Origin: an uncultured Ruminococcus sp.
Lineage (GTDB): Bacteria; Bacillota; Clostridia; Oscillospirales; Ruminococcaceae
Direction: 5' to 3'
NCBI GenBank assembly: GCA_934435205.1
Contig: CAKSAK010000001.1
Location: forward strand, 545,117-609,116
DNA length: 64,000 nucleotides
Shown here: piece by piece, positions 17,260 to 25,420 of the stretch
Layout of the letters: each line of letters opens with the position of its first letter
Position numbering within the stretch: the first letter of the stretch is position 1
The notes under the pieces: generated by a model
The model's database searches: none
What the model was told of the DNA's origin: nothing
What the model saw: only the letters and a program-made list of their open reading frames with translations
Translations under genes and position numbers: made by a program

Positions 17260-19791
17260 TCAGTTTTCTTCGTTCTTCAAAGCAATGACCGCTTCACGAA
17301 CTTTCTCCATAAGCTCTTCGGGAGTTTCGCCGTTTGGATAGATAGGCTCGCCGTAAACAACTTTTACTTTGTATTTGCTAAGACGCTTCCAGTTGAAAAG
17401 CCTTGGGAGCTTTCTGTCTGGTGGGAATATCTCGTGTCCGCCTTTGATGTAGGCTGGTACTATAGGTACATTGGCTTCGATAGCAAGGACGGCTGCACCG
17501 CTTTTGAACTTGCCCATTTCACCAGTTTTGCTTCTTGTACCCTCCGGGTGAACTAGCACGCCCCACTTCTGTCCAAGCTTTTTACGCAGAGCCACCATTG
17601 TTTCGTCTACTCTGCCGCCCCTGTCAACAGGCACCATACCGCCTATTCTAACAATAAGTCGGCTGGCTAAACTGCCGTTGAAAAGCTCTTTTTTCGCCAT
17701 ACAGCAGAATTTTGCAAAACGCTCGTATCTGAAATTCAGGGTGAGGAAGATAAAATCAAAGTTTGAAACGTGGTTTGCGCAGATTATATAACCGCCCTTA
17801 TCAGGGAGATTTTCCTCGTTGGTGACCTTGACTTCATAGAAGGCTGTCACAAGATTTCTGTAAAAGCGGTAAATACGATAGTCTATCTTTTTCTTGTCCA
17901 GCGGATAGAGCATTGACTTGACTGTTTGGGGCTTTATGCGGTTTGGGTTTTGCACGAGTGTGATAAGCTTGCCCACTGTCATATCCTTATCCATACAGCC
18001 GTCAACACGCACACCACTGAACTCCTCTATCTCAAGGGCAAGCTCGATAGCAGAGAGGGAATCTATGGTGAACTCCTGCAAAAATTTTGTATTGAGCTTG
18101 ACTTCATTTGGCTGAACGTGTGCTATTTTTGCCACGGCATTTCTTACCATTGACGGGATATCCGACGGGTCGATACTCTTTTCAGCCTGCTTTGTAAGGC
18201 TGTCAAGGTTATCCTCCATGACCATTTTCTTTAAAAGATAACGCTTTGGCTTGCCGATAGCTGTTCTTGGTATAGAATCCACAAAATGTATGCCGCTCAG
18301 CTTCATTGCCTGACCTGCGGAGGAGCTTATCTCTTTGAGCTTTTCCTCGGTCTGCTCACGTTTTTCCTCAGGGCAGACCACAAAGGCGTGCACCTCGTCA
18401 TAGCTTTCCTCTTTTGCAGGCACTCCGCAGACCACAAGCTCGTCAACGCCCTCGATGCCCCTATAGACCTGCTCGATATCGTCAGGGGCGGCTTTTTTGC
18501 CTGTGGAAAGGACGATATTTTCCTTACATCTGCCGAGAATGACGATATTTTTATGCTTATCGAACTTTACAAGGTCACCTGACTTAAACCAGCCGTCTGG
18601 CGTGAAAGCTTCATCTGTGGACTTTTTGTCGCCATAGTAGCCTATCATCATATAAGGCGACTTTATGAGAAGCTCACCGCTGCGGTCTATCTTCACTTTG
18701 ATATCGGGATAAGGCTTTCCGCAGGTATCGGCATAGACGTGCTTGCCATATGTGCCGATAGTTGGTATGCTCGTTTCGGTCGCACCATAGTTGTTCACAA
18801 TATTAAAGCCTGTGCCGTAGAAGAAATCGAATGTATCCTTTGACATTGGAGAGCCTGCGGAGCAGAGAAATCTAAGCTCACCGCCAAGGGCTTTGTGTAT
18901 CTTTGAGAAGATCTTCTTACCGCTGTTTATGCCGTATATCTTACGCTGATGAAGTGCGATCGGAAACATTTTCTTGAAAAGTGCAGCTGACACCTTGCTT
19001 GCGTTGATCTGCTGAGTTATCTGGGTTTTCAGAAGCTCATATACCTTTGGCACGCCAGGGAAAACTGTAGGCTTGAAGTTTTGGAAGCCTGCGCTCAGAC
19101 CCTTTGCGGAGAGTGACTCTATAAAGCACACTGTTCCCCCTGTGAGGAGAGGAGCTAACACCTGTGCGAAAAGTCCGTAGATATGGCTGTTTGGCAGGAT
19201 ACCGAGATAGCGTTCGTTGTCGGTTATGCCGTTGCACTGGCAGACCATTTTGCAGGAATTTATCTGAGAATCGTGGGTGTGCATGATGCCTGAGGCTGTT
19301 CTTGTCGTACCGCTTGAAAAGATTATCACTGCGATATCAGGGTCGCCTACTTCACCTTGACGGAGTATATTTTCCCCTGAACCGTCAAGTCTGTCAAGCT
19401 GGTTTTGGATATCGAGGACGGGTATATTTTTCACGCTTGTAAGCTTCTTTGCCGACTTTTGAGAAGCGACAACGCACACAGGCTGTGACTTTTTCACCAG
19501 TGCGACAAACTCTGCCGCAGGAAGCGAATAATCCAGAAGGACGGCGGTGGCATTTAGCTTTGCACAGGCGAGAAATGTGATATTCCACTCAGGTCTGCCC
19601 TCGGAAGCAATGCAGACCCTATCCCCTGCCACAACGCCAAGGGCTTTAAGGCGGCTGCAAAAAACATCAGCCTGCTGTAAAGTCTGTCCGAATGTATATT
19701 CCTTAGTTTCTCCCTCGTCATTCATCATCACGAGAGCGGTCTTGCTATAGCGGTTTATTGCCGTTTTTCTAAATTCGTTATAAATGTTCAT
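17260..19791 (-). CDS. Acyl-activating enzyme/ACP/acyltransferase fusion
   Basis: This 843-residue protein has three parts. Residues about 1-500 are an AMP-binding adenylating domain (IIFSSGTTRTASGI near 152, YGATETS near 345, and the GDLVKFDKHKNIVILGR hinge near 415). A carrier-protein domain follows around 540-620 with the phosphopantetheine site FTIDSLSAIE. The last 200 residues are a PlsC-type acyltransferase with NHVSNFDF (as the HX4D motif) and HPEGTRS. It probably loads a fatty acid on its own carrier domain and passes it to a lysophospholipid or glycerophosphate, like Aas. The MarR gene lies 20 bases upstream. Confidence 0.88.
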   Translation of the reverse strand: MNIYNEFRKTAINRYSKTALVMMNDEGETKEYTFGQTLQQADVFCSRLKALGVVAGDRVCIASEGRPEWNITFLACAKLNATAVLLDYSLPAAEFVALVKKSQPVCVVASQKSAKKLTSVKNIPVLDIQNQLDRLDGSGENILRQGEVGDPDIAVIIFSSGTTRTASGIMHTHDSQINSCKMVCQCNGITDNERYLGILPNSHIYGLFAQVLAPLLTGGTVCFIESLSAKGLSAGFQNFKPTVFPGVPKVYELLKTQITQQINASKVSAALFKKMFPIALHQRKIYGINSGKKIFSKIHKALGGELRFLCSAGSPMSKDTFDFFYGTGFNIVNNYGATETSIPTIGTYGKHVYADTCGKPYPDIKVKIDRSGELLIKSPYMMIGYYGDKKSTDEAFTPDGWFKSGDLVKFDKHKNIVILGRCKENIVLSTGKKAAPDDIEQVYRGIEGVDELVVCGVPAKEESYDEVHAFVVCPEEKREQTEEKLKEISSSAGQAMKLSGIHFVDSIPRTAIGKPKRYLLKKMVMEDNLDSLTKQAEKSIDPSDIPSMVRNAVAKIAHVQPNEVKLNTKFLQEFTIDSLSAIELALEIEEFSGVRVDGCMDKDMTVGKLITLVQNPNRIKPQTVKSMLYPLDKKKIDYRIYRFYRNLVTAFYEVKVTNEENLPDKGGYIICANHVSNFDFIFLTLNFRYERFAKFCCMAKKELFNGSLASRLIVRIGGMVPVDRGGRVDETMVALRKKLGQKWGVLVHPEGTRSKTGEMGKFKSGAAVLAIEANVPIVPAYIKGGHEIFPPDRKLPRLFNWKRLSKYKVKVVYGEPIYPNGETPEELMEKVREAVIALKNEEN

Positions 19792-19811
19792 AGCAGTTTC
19801 CTTTCCGCACC

Positions 19812-20255
19812 TCAGACTTTCTGAGAGTTGCCTTTCATTGTTTGCTCAAGTGCCTCAACAGCTTTTTCGGAGCTGTCAAGGAGCATATCCAGATTTTCTT
19901 CCCCTAATGCGTCAACAAACACGGTGAAATATTTTTCAAGACGCTGTCGCTTTTCCTCTATAGTTTTTTCCCCATTTGGAAGCAGTTTCACCTGCACACG
20001 GCGTTTATCCTCAGGGTCACGCACAAGGCTAACAAAGCCTTTTTTCTCCATTGCGCTGAGAACTGAGGTCACACGCTGACGTGATATCATAAGGTCACGG
20101 CTTATATCCGAGGGGTAGACTATGCCCTCGGCTGTGCTGAGATAGACTATCACTTTGCTTTCTCCCTGAAAAAGCTCTGCTAAGTCGTCCATATATCCTG
20201 TTTCAAAAAATCGTCTGAAAACTTCTCCGAAACGCTGGGCTGTTTTATCGTTCAT
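19812..20255 (-). CDS. MarR family transcriptional regulator
   Basis: This 147-residue protein starts at the ATG at 20255, behind a GGAGGAAT site. A winged helix-turn-helix spans about residues 45-105 (SDISRDLMISRQRVTSVLSAMEKKG, then a wing with DPEDKRRVQVKL). MarR proteins bind short palindromes and are released by small ligands, here perhaps a fatty acid. It is co-transcribed with the fusion enzyme, and a palindrome at its predicted transcription start suggests autoregulation. Confidence 0.9.
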   Translation of the reverse strand: MNDKTAQRFGEVFRRFFETGYMDDLAELFQGESKVIVYLSTAEGIVYPSDISRDLMISRQRVTSVLSAMEKKGFVSLVRDPEDKRRVQVKLLPNGEKTIEEKRQRLEKYFTVFVDALGEENLDMLLDSSEKAVEALEQTMKGNSQKV

Positions 20256-20280
20256 TGCTATTCCTCCAAATGTCAAGGCA

Positions 20281-20329
20281 GTTGATTGTCAACACTGTTG
20301 ATTATACACCCTGTTGATGATTTTGTCAA
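20281..20329 (-). promoter_or_regulatory. marR promoter with operator-like palindrome
   Basis: Minus strand TTGACA (20324-20329), 17 bases, TATAAT (20301-20306). The palindrome GTTGA-ttg-TCAAC at 20281-20293 lies directly at the predicted start of transcription. CTGTTGAT half sites repeat at 20295 and 20311. Confidence 0.75.
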
Positions 20330-20358
20330 GAGCATGGGGTGATATGGTACAAATGCCC

Positions 20359-20387
20359 TTGACAAAAGCCTCATATCATACTATAAT
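20359..20387 (+). promoter_or_regulatory. Consensus sigma-A promoter of nadA
   Basis: TTGACA, 17 bases, TATAAT. It diverges from the marR promoter about 30 bases away. Confidence 0.82.
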
Positions 20388-20424
20388 AATATGGTATAAA
20401 GCTGAAAGGGGGATATGCTTTTCA

Positions 20425-21372
20425 ATGGTCGAAAGGCATGATCTGAATATGATAAAGGACGTACAGGAAAAAATTCTTCAGTTAAAGAAAGAAAACGATA
20501 TTTGTATACTTGCGCACAGCTATCAGGCTAAGGAGATAGTGGAGATAGCAGATATTACAGGTGATTCATACAAGCTAAGCGTTGAGGCGCAGAAGGTCTC
20601 AAACAAAAACATACTTATGTGCGGAGTGCATTTTATGGCTGAGGCGGCAAAAATGCTCAACCCTGACAAGAACGTATATCTTGCAAATCCATCGGCAGGC
20701 TGTCCAATGGCTGAGCAAATGGAGCCTGAGATGATAGAAATGATAAAGGCGCAGGAGCCTGACAGAAAGGTAGTATGCTACATAAACACCACAGCCGCAC
20801 TCAAGAGGGTTTGCGACGTTTGCGTTACTTCCTCGTCTGCTGTAAAGATAGTAAAGAACATGGACGCTGACAAGATCCTTTTCATTCCTGACTGCAATCT
20901 TGGCGCATTCGTAAAAAAAGCCTGTCCTGAAAAGGATATAATGCTGTTGCAGGGCGGATGTCCTGTTCATGCGTCGGTAACAAGGGCTGACATGATAGCG
21001 GCTAAGGAGGCTCACCCTGATGCCCTTGTGCTTTGTCACCCTGAGTGTATACCTGCGGTAAGCGAAATGGCAGACTATGTTGGTTCAACCTCAGGCATAA
21101 TGAATTTTGCGGCTGAGTCTGACGCAAAGGAGTTCATCATCGGCACTGAGATATCTATTGCGGAGCATTTGCAGTACAGATTCCCAGACAAGGAATTTTA
21201 CATACTCTCAAAGAAGATACTCTGCCCTAACATGAAGCTCACCACTCTTATGGACGTTTACAAAACCTGCGAGGGCATCGGCAACGGCGGCGGTTTTGAG
21301 ATAAAGATGACTGACGAGGAGATAACCTCTTCAAGAAGATGTATCGACGAAATGATACGTCTTGGGGGCTGA
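20425..21372 (+). CDS. nadA: Quinolinate synthase
   Basis: This 315-residue protein matches NadA. Three cysteines expected to bind the [4Fe-4S] cluster are in LMCGVHFMAEAAKM, VCVTSSSAVK and KKILCPNMKLTTL. HSYQAKEIVEIADITGDSY at the N terminus and CHPECIPAV are also family features. The enzyme condenses iminoaspartate with dihydroxyacetone phosphate in NAD synthesis. The ATG at 20425 is chosen because the longer open frame starts inside the promoter region. nadB and nadC are not in the window, so the iminoaspartate source lies elsewhere. Confidence 0.93.
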   Translation: MVERHDLNMIKDVQEKILQLKKENDICILAHSYQAKEIVEIADITGDSYKLSVEAQKVSNKNILMCGVHFMAEAAKMLNPDKNVYLANPSAGCPMAEQMEPEMIEMIKAQEPDRKVVCYINTTAALKRVCDVCVTSSSAVKIVKNMDADKILFIPDCNLGAFVKKACPEKDIMLLQGGCPVHASVTRADMIAAKEAHPDALVLCHPECIPAVSEMADYVGSTSGIMNFAAESDAKEFIIGTEISIAEHLQYRFPDKEFYILSKKILCPNMKLTTLMDVYKTCEGIGNGGGFEIKMTDEEITSSRRCIDEMIRLGG

Positions 21373-21376
21373 TAAA

Positions 21377-21811
21377 ATGGATAGCTACACCATTAAGATA
21401 GCAAAGGGGCTTGAGAACAATCCTGACGCCAGACTTATAAGACAGCAGGTATTCGTTGAGGAGCAGGGCTTTGTGAACGAATTTGATGATATCGACCATG
21501 AGGCTTATCATGCTGTTATCTACACAGGGGGATATCCCATTGCAGCAGGCAGGCTGTTTGACGAAAATGGCAAAGCGCACATTGGGCGTATCTGCGTGAG
21601 AAAGGCTTATCGTGGCAGAGATCTTGGCAGAATGATAGTGGAAGCCCTTGAAAAGCAGGCTGAAAAAGTAGGCTACAAGGAAGTCGGCTTATCGGCACAA
21701 ACGAGGGTACAGCAGTTTTACGAGAAGCTTGGCTACAGGGCATATGGTGATGTTTACAAGGACGAATATTGTCCGCACATTGCAATGAAAAAGACCCTTT
21801 CTGGGGAATAG
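21377..21811 (+). CDS. GNAT family N-acetyltransferase (ElaA/YjcF-like)
   Basis: This 144-residue protein has the GNAT fold pattern: IRQQVFVEEQGF near residue 20, HIGRICVRKAYRGRDLGRMIVEAL near 65 with the acetyl-CoA loop RGRDLG, and AQTRVQQFYEKLGYRAYGD near 105. The opening resembles the ElaA/YjcF subgroup. The substrate is unknown. It starts 4 bases after nadA and ends at a terminator. Confidence 0.85.
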   Translation: MDSYTIKIAKGLENNPDARLIRQQVFVEEQGFVNEFDDIDHEAYHAVIYTGGYPIAAGRLFDENGKAHIGRICVRKAYRGRDLGRMIVEALEKQAEKVGYKEVGLSAQTRVQQFYEKLGYRAYGDVYKDEYCPHIAMKKTLSGE

Positions 21812-21816
21812 ATAAG

Positions 21817-21848
21817 AAAAAAGGACGGCTTGTGGTCGTCCTTTTTTG
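21817..21848 (+). terminator. Intrinsic terminator after nadA-GNAT
   Basis: AAAAAAGGACG pairs with CGTCCTTTTTT around a 9-base loop. Confidence 0.88.
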
Positions 21849-21881
21849 GTATTTGATAAACGCAAAAAGTTTGTGAAAGAA

Positions 21882-21980
21882 ACGGGCGAACACTGTTCGC
21901 CCCTACAGAAGTGGGGCATAAAATTTGAGGAAAAAACAGCATACGCATATTTTTTGTAGGGGCGAACAGCGTTCGCCCGT
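21882..21980. repeat. Inverted pair of GGGCGAACA palindromes
   Basis: One copy (21882-21906) ends in CCCCTAC and the other (21956-21980) starts with GTAGGGG, so the pair forms a larger inverted element with a 49-base spacer. Confidence 0.82.
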
Positions 21981-22010
21981 TTACCGCTCATCGCAGAATT
22001 TTTGTCACAC

Positions 22011-22045
22011 AAGAAAAGGACGGAATTTCTTCCGTCCTTGATTTT
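22011..22045. terminator. Terminator between GNAT and cellulase genes
   Basis: AAGGACGGAA, short loop, TTCCGTCCTT. T-rich flanks are present on both strands. Confidence 0.82.
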
Positions 22046-23200
22046 TTAGCTGTTTACTGTTTCCTTGATAGCGTCAACTATTTCAGGGAAATACCAGCCG
22101 CCCTCGGATCTGTTGAGAAGTCCGAAGTTCTCACCGTTTCCTATTCTTGTGCCGTTATCCCACCAACAGCATGGTACGCCATACTGCTTTGCGGTGCTGA
22201 GATAATCCTTTACACACTGAACTCTTGCTTCTGTATTATCCTTGTTTACAGAGCCGAACTCACCAATTATTACAGGTATTCCCTTGCTCAGAAAGACGCT
22301 GTCGATATCGGTGAAAAGCGTTGTGATAGAGGAGTCGATGCTTGTATACTGATCTGTGCCTGCGGTATCAAGTGCAAATGAATATGGCAGATAAGCGTGG
22401 ATAGAAACTATTATCTTATCGTCGCCCTGCGGAACTTCGAGGGCTTCCATGTTCTGTCTTGATGATGAAGCGGCATATGGCGTTACCATTATACATCTGT
22501 TAGGGTTGTTTCCGCCAGAAGCACGGACAGTTTCAACGAACGCCTTTGCGTACTGATTTACGACCTCTCTTGACTCAGCGTCGCCGACCCACTCGTTGCC
22601 CTCGCCTCTAAGTCTAGGCTCATTCACGCCCTCGAAAACGAGGTGCTCGTCATAGCCCTGAAATCTGTCGCATATCTGTTTCCAGAGGGCTTTGAGCTGC
22701 TCTATATCCTTATCGGCACGGTCTTTCTTAGGCATATACCACTCCTCGTGGTGGGTGTTGAGGATAACGAACATTCCGTTGTCGATACCGTAATCGACAA
22801 TTTCCTGAACTCTGTTCATCCAAGCCTCGTCAACTGTATAATTCTCGTCCATGTGAGTACCCCATGAAACAGGGAGTCTGAACACGTTGAAGCCTGCGTC
22901 CTTGACCTGATCTATCATCAATTTTGTGGTTTCCACATTTCCCCATGAGGTTTCAGCGTCAACGCCTGAGCCGCCTGTGGAATCCATGGTATTGCCAAGA
23001 TTCCAGCCCACTTTCATCTGAGCCACAAGGTCTTTTGCAGTGGTCACTGTCATAGGGTCATTGGTATGCTTCTGTGTGTTTTCTGTAGCTGAGGAATCGT
23101 TCTCAGCCTTTGAGGAGCTGTCCGAACTGCCACAGGCTGTCATCATTGATACGCCCATTGCAAGGGAAAGCACTGCCGCAAGTATTCTTTTGATTTTCAT
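22046..23200 (-). CDS. GH5 family endoglucanase, lipoprotein
   Basis: This 384-residue protein starts at 23200 behind AAAGGAAA. The signal peptide ends in an MTAC lipobox near residue 23, followed by a short Ser-rich linker. The catalytic barrel shows the GH5 landmarks WNLGNTMD, FRLPVSW, the acid/base Glu in VFEGVNEPR and the nucleophile Glu in PVIIGEFGSV. It likely cleaves beta-1,4-glucan at the cell surface. Length and motifs look intact. It is close to the cellobiose 2-epimerase gene, which fits a cellulose or mannan diet. Confidence 0.92.
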   Translation of the reverse strand: MKIKRILAAVLSLAMGVSMMTACGSSDSSSKAENDSSATENTQKHTNDPMTVTTAKDLVAQMKVGWNLGNTMDSTGGSGVDAETSWGNVETTKLMIDQVKDAGFNVFRLPVSWGTHMDENYTVDEAWMNRVQEIVDYGIDNGMFVILNTHHEEWYMPKKDRADKDIEQLKALWKQICDRFQGYDEHLVFEGVNEPRLRGEGNEWVGDAESREVVNQYAKAFVETVRASGGNNPNRCIMVTPYAASSSRQNMEALEVPQGDDKIIVSIHAYLPYSFALDTAGTDQYTSIDSSITTLFTDIDSVFLSKGIPVIIGEFGSVNKDNTEARVQCVKDYLSTAKQYGVPCCWWDNGTRIGNGENFGLLNRSEGGWYFPEIVDAIKETVNS

Positions 23201-23243
23201 ATTTTGGTTTTCCTTTCTCACTATATAAAATAATAACACTTAT

Positions 23244-23272
23244 ATTCTAGCTCATTAAAGTGGATTTGTCAA
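23244..23272 (-). promoter_or_regulatory. Sigma-A promoter of the GH5 gene
   Basis: Minus strand TTGACA, 17 bases, TAGAAT. Confidence 0.72.
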
Positions 23273-23350
23273 TAGATTTTGATATTTTAGCATATACAAA
23301 GAGTACAAGCAATGCCAGCCTTTTTCCTATAAATGTCGCAAACGCTTTTT

Positions 23351-23425
23351 GTAGGGGCGACCTTGGGTCGCCCGATGACTACTAGGTTTGTCAGCAAACT
23401 GCGGGCGAACACTGTTCGCCCCTAC
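23351..23425. repeat. Inverted pair of GGGCGA-type palindromes
   Basis: GTAGGGGCGACC...GGTCGCCCG at 23351-23374 faces GCGGGCGAACAC...CGCCCCTAC at 23401-23425. The first copy has a compensated arm change (GGGCGACC/GGTCGCCC), so pairing is kept. Confidence 0.8.
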
Positions 23426-23442
23426 CCATGTGATATGATACC

Positions 23443-23478
23443 ATAAAAAACAGGCAATGCTTATTGGTACTGCCTGTT
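23443..23478 (-). terminator. Intrinsic terminator of the epimerase/PHP operon
   Basis: AACAGGCA and TGCCTGTT with a 14-base loop; six T follow on the minus strand. Confidence 0.78.
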
Positions 23479-23488
23479 ATCTTTTTAT

Positions 23489-24187
23489 TTATCCCTCCGC
23501 AGGCTTTGGCGGCACTATGACCTCCAATTTGCCCTCTCTAAGCGAGGTGATATAATCTTCTATGGAATTGATAGGCTCGTCAGTTGCAACACCGCTGATA
23601 CGGCTGTCCTCTACCCACAGGTGGTGATTGTCCGTTCCTCCTGTCTGCTTGAATCCGAACTGCTCGGCATACCATTTCGCACGCTCATTGAAAACTTCTT
23701 TGCCGTTGCCGCTGTTATAGACTTCAACGCCGTCTATCCATTTGGGCAGCAGCTTTATTTCGTGGATATACCAATCCGCTTCACGAAAAGGGTGGGCATG
23801 GACAAGCACGCCCCCTGCTTTATGCACTCTGTCGGCAAACTGATAAAAGCTTATGTCGCTAAGGTTATCATTAGCAAGAAGAAAGTCCTTGTCGATACCA
23901 TAGGTCAAAAGGTCTGCGCCAAAGTAAGAATACTCCAGACCGAAAAACACTTTCAGACCTATCTCGTCACCCACAGCCTTGGCGTTTTCATAGCCTTTGC
24001 AGAACTTGTTTACTCTGTCCTCCCAGCTGTCAAAGTTGGTGACAGCGCAGTTGCCGTTGAAAAAGTGGTCGCTGACGATGATGCCGTCATAGCCTAGGGC
24101 TTTATAGCGCCTTGCCTGCTCTGCTCCGCTTGCTGAGGCACAGCCGCTTCCCTCGGCGGTATGCAGGTGTGTTTCATACCTGAACAT
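23489..24187 (-). CDS. PHP-domain phosphoesterase
   Basis: This 232-residue protein has the PHP metal-binding pattern: ETHLHTAEGS at the N terminus, VSDHFF near residue 40, LVHAHPF near 140 and GGTDNHH near 200. Members hydrolyse phosphate esters or act as nucleases; the substrate is unknown. The ATG at 24187 overlaps the TAA of the epimerase gene by one base, so it is translationally coupled to it. A longer frame starting at 24223 inside the epimerase gene is less likely. Confidence 0.82.
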   Translation of the reverse strand: MFRYETHLHTAEGSGCASASGAEQARRYKALGYDGIIVSDHFFNGNCAVTNFDSWEDRVNKFCKGYENAKAVGDEIGLKVFFGLEYSYFGADLLTYGIDKDFLLANDNLSDISFYQFADRVHKAGGVLVHAHPFREADWYIHEIKLLPKWIDGVEVYNSGNGKEVFNERAKWYAEQFGFKQTGGTDNHHLWVEDSRISGVATDEPINSIEDYITSLREGKLEVIVPPKPAEG

Positions 24188-25356
24188 TAGAAGTCTACCC
24201 CTCTGTTTATTACCTCCATGCACATTCTGCCGTTATGATAAGGGCATTTCCATGGACCTACTATCTCTTTCCAATCGTGCGGCTTATGGTCATAAGAAAC
24301 CTCGGAATACCACTCTGAGCCTTCTCTCTTGTCGATAATCTCAGCCTTGATGTAATCCCAAACGCTTCTTGCGCTTTCAAGGAACTTCTTATCTCCGCTG
24401 TGCTGATAAGCGTTGATGAAGCCAACAACAGACTCGGCTTCTACCCACCAAACACGCTTCTTATCTATCTTATCGTTCTCACGCTCGTTGTTCAGTGCGC
24501 CGTTATCCAAAGCTATATTCTGGATATTATGAGAGATTTTAAGATCCATTTCGGCAAACTGCTTTTTAAGCTCCTCGTCGCCCAAAGTATCGCAGGCAAG
24601 ATCCATAAGCCATGTTGCTTCGATATCGTGACCGAATGAGTGGATATCTCCCACAAGGTCGAACTTTGTGTCAAAGAAAACTTTCAGTGCGTTTGTTTCA
24701 GGGGTATAGACGATATCTCTCATCTGACCAAGCTGGAATTTAAGCCTTTTAGCAACTTCCTCGTTGTGGTCTGCCTTATAAAGCTCGGTATAAGCTTCAA
24801 TAAGGTGGAGGATAGCGTTCATTGTCTTATCAGCCTGCAAGCCGTTTTCTGAAAGTGCGTCATTTGACACCAGATTCCACTGTCTGTCAAAAGCTTCTCT
24901 ATAGCCGTACTCGTCGAGAGTGTTGTTCTCGATATCGTGGAAAAGCTTATATGCAAGCTCCAACGCTTCCTTGTCACCGCTTGCGTTATAGTAGCATGAC
25001 AGCGCATAGATAGCAAATGCAATGTTGTATGTATGCTTCATAGTGTCGGCAGGCTCGCCCTTATAGTTCATCATCCAATAAACTCCGCCGTACTCATAGT
25101 CGATACAGTGATTTTTGATAAACTCGTAAGCGTGGCGTGCGTTGTCAAGAAGCGTCTTATCACCCAGAGTGATATACGCTTTTGAATAGAACCAAAGTAT
25201 TCTTGCGTGGAGGATAACGCCCTTATCAGCCTGCTTATCAAGCTTAAGGTCATAGCTCATATAGCCGTAAAATCCACCGTTCTCATCATCTCTCAGCTTG
25301 TTCCAGAAGGGAATGATATGTCCTGTAAGTTCCTTTTTGACTTCTTCAATTATCAT
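24187..25356 (-). CDS. ce: Cellobiose 2-epimerase
   Basis: This 389-residue (alpha/alpha)6-barrel protein is very close, from memory, to the characterised Ruminococcus albus cellobiose 2-epimerase along its whole length. Visible landmarks are HTYNIAFAIYALS, GHDIEATWL with the catalytic His/Glu region near residue 245, RVWWVEAESV near 300 and PWKCPYHNGRMCME near 370. It converts cellobiose to glucosyl-mannose in the cytoplasm, a step in the epimerase-phosphorylase route for beta-mannan and cellobiose. The expected mannosylglucose phosphorylase gene is not in the window. Confidence 0.95.
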   Translation of the reverse strand: MIIEEVKKELTGHIIPFWNKLRDDENGGFYGYMSYDLKLDKQADKGVILHARILWFYSKAYITLGDKTLLDNARHAYEFIKNHCIDYEYGGVYWMMNYKGEPADTMKHTYNIAFAIYALSCYYNASGDKEALELAYKLFHDIENNTLDEYGYREAFDRQWNLVSNDALSENGLQADKTMNAILHLIEAYTELYKADHNEEVAKRLKFQLGQMRDIVYTPETNALKVFFDTKFDLVGDIHSFGHDIEATWLMDLACDTLGDEELKKQFAEMDLKISHNIQNIALDNGALNNERENDKIDKKRVWWVEAESVVGFINAYQHSGDKKFLESARSVWDYIKAEIIDKREGSEWYSEVSYDHKPHDWKEIVGPWKCPYHNGRMCMEVINRGVDF

Positions 25357-25420
25357 CGTAAAAACTCCTTTTAAAATATATTGTCTACGATTTTTCTATT
25401 TCAACATTTCTTTATTTTTT

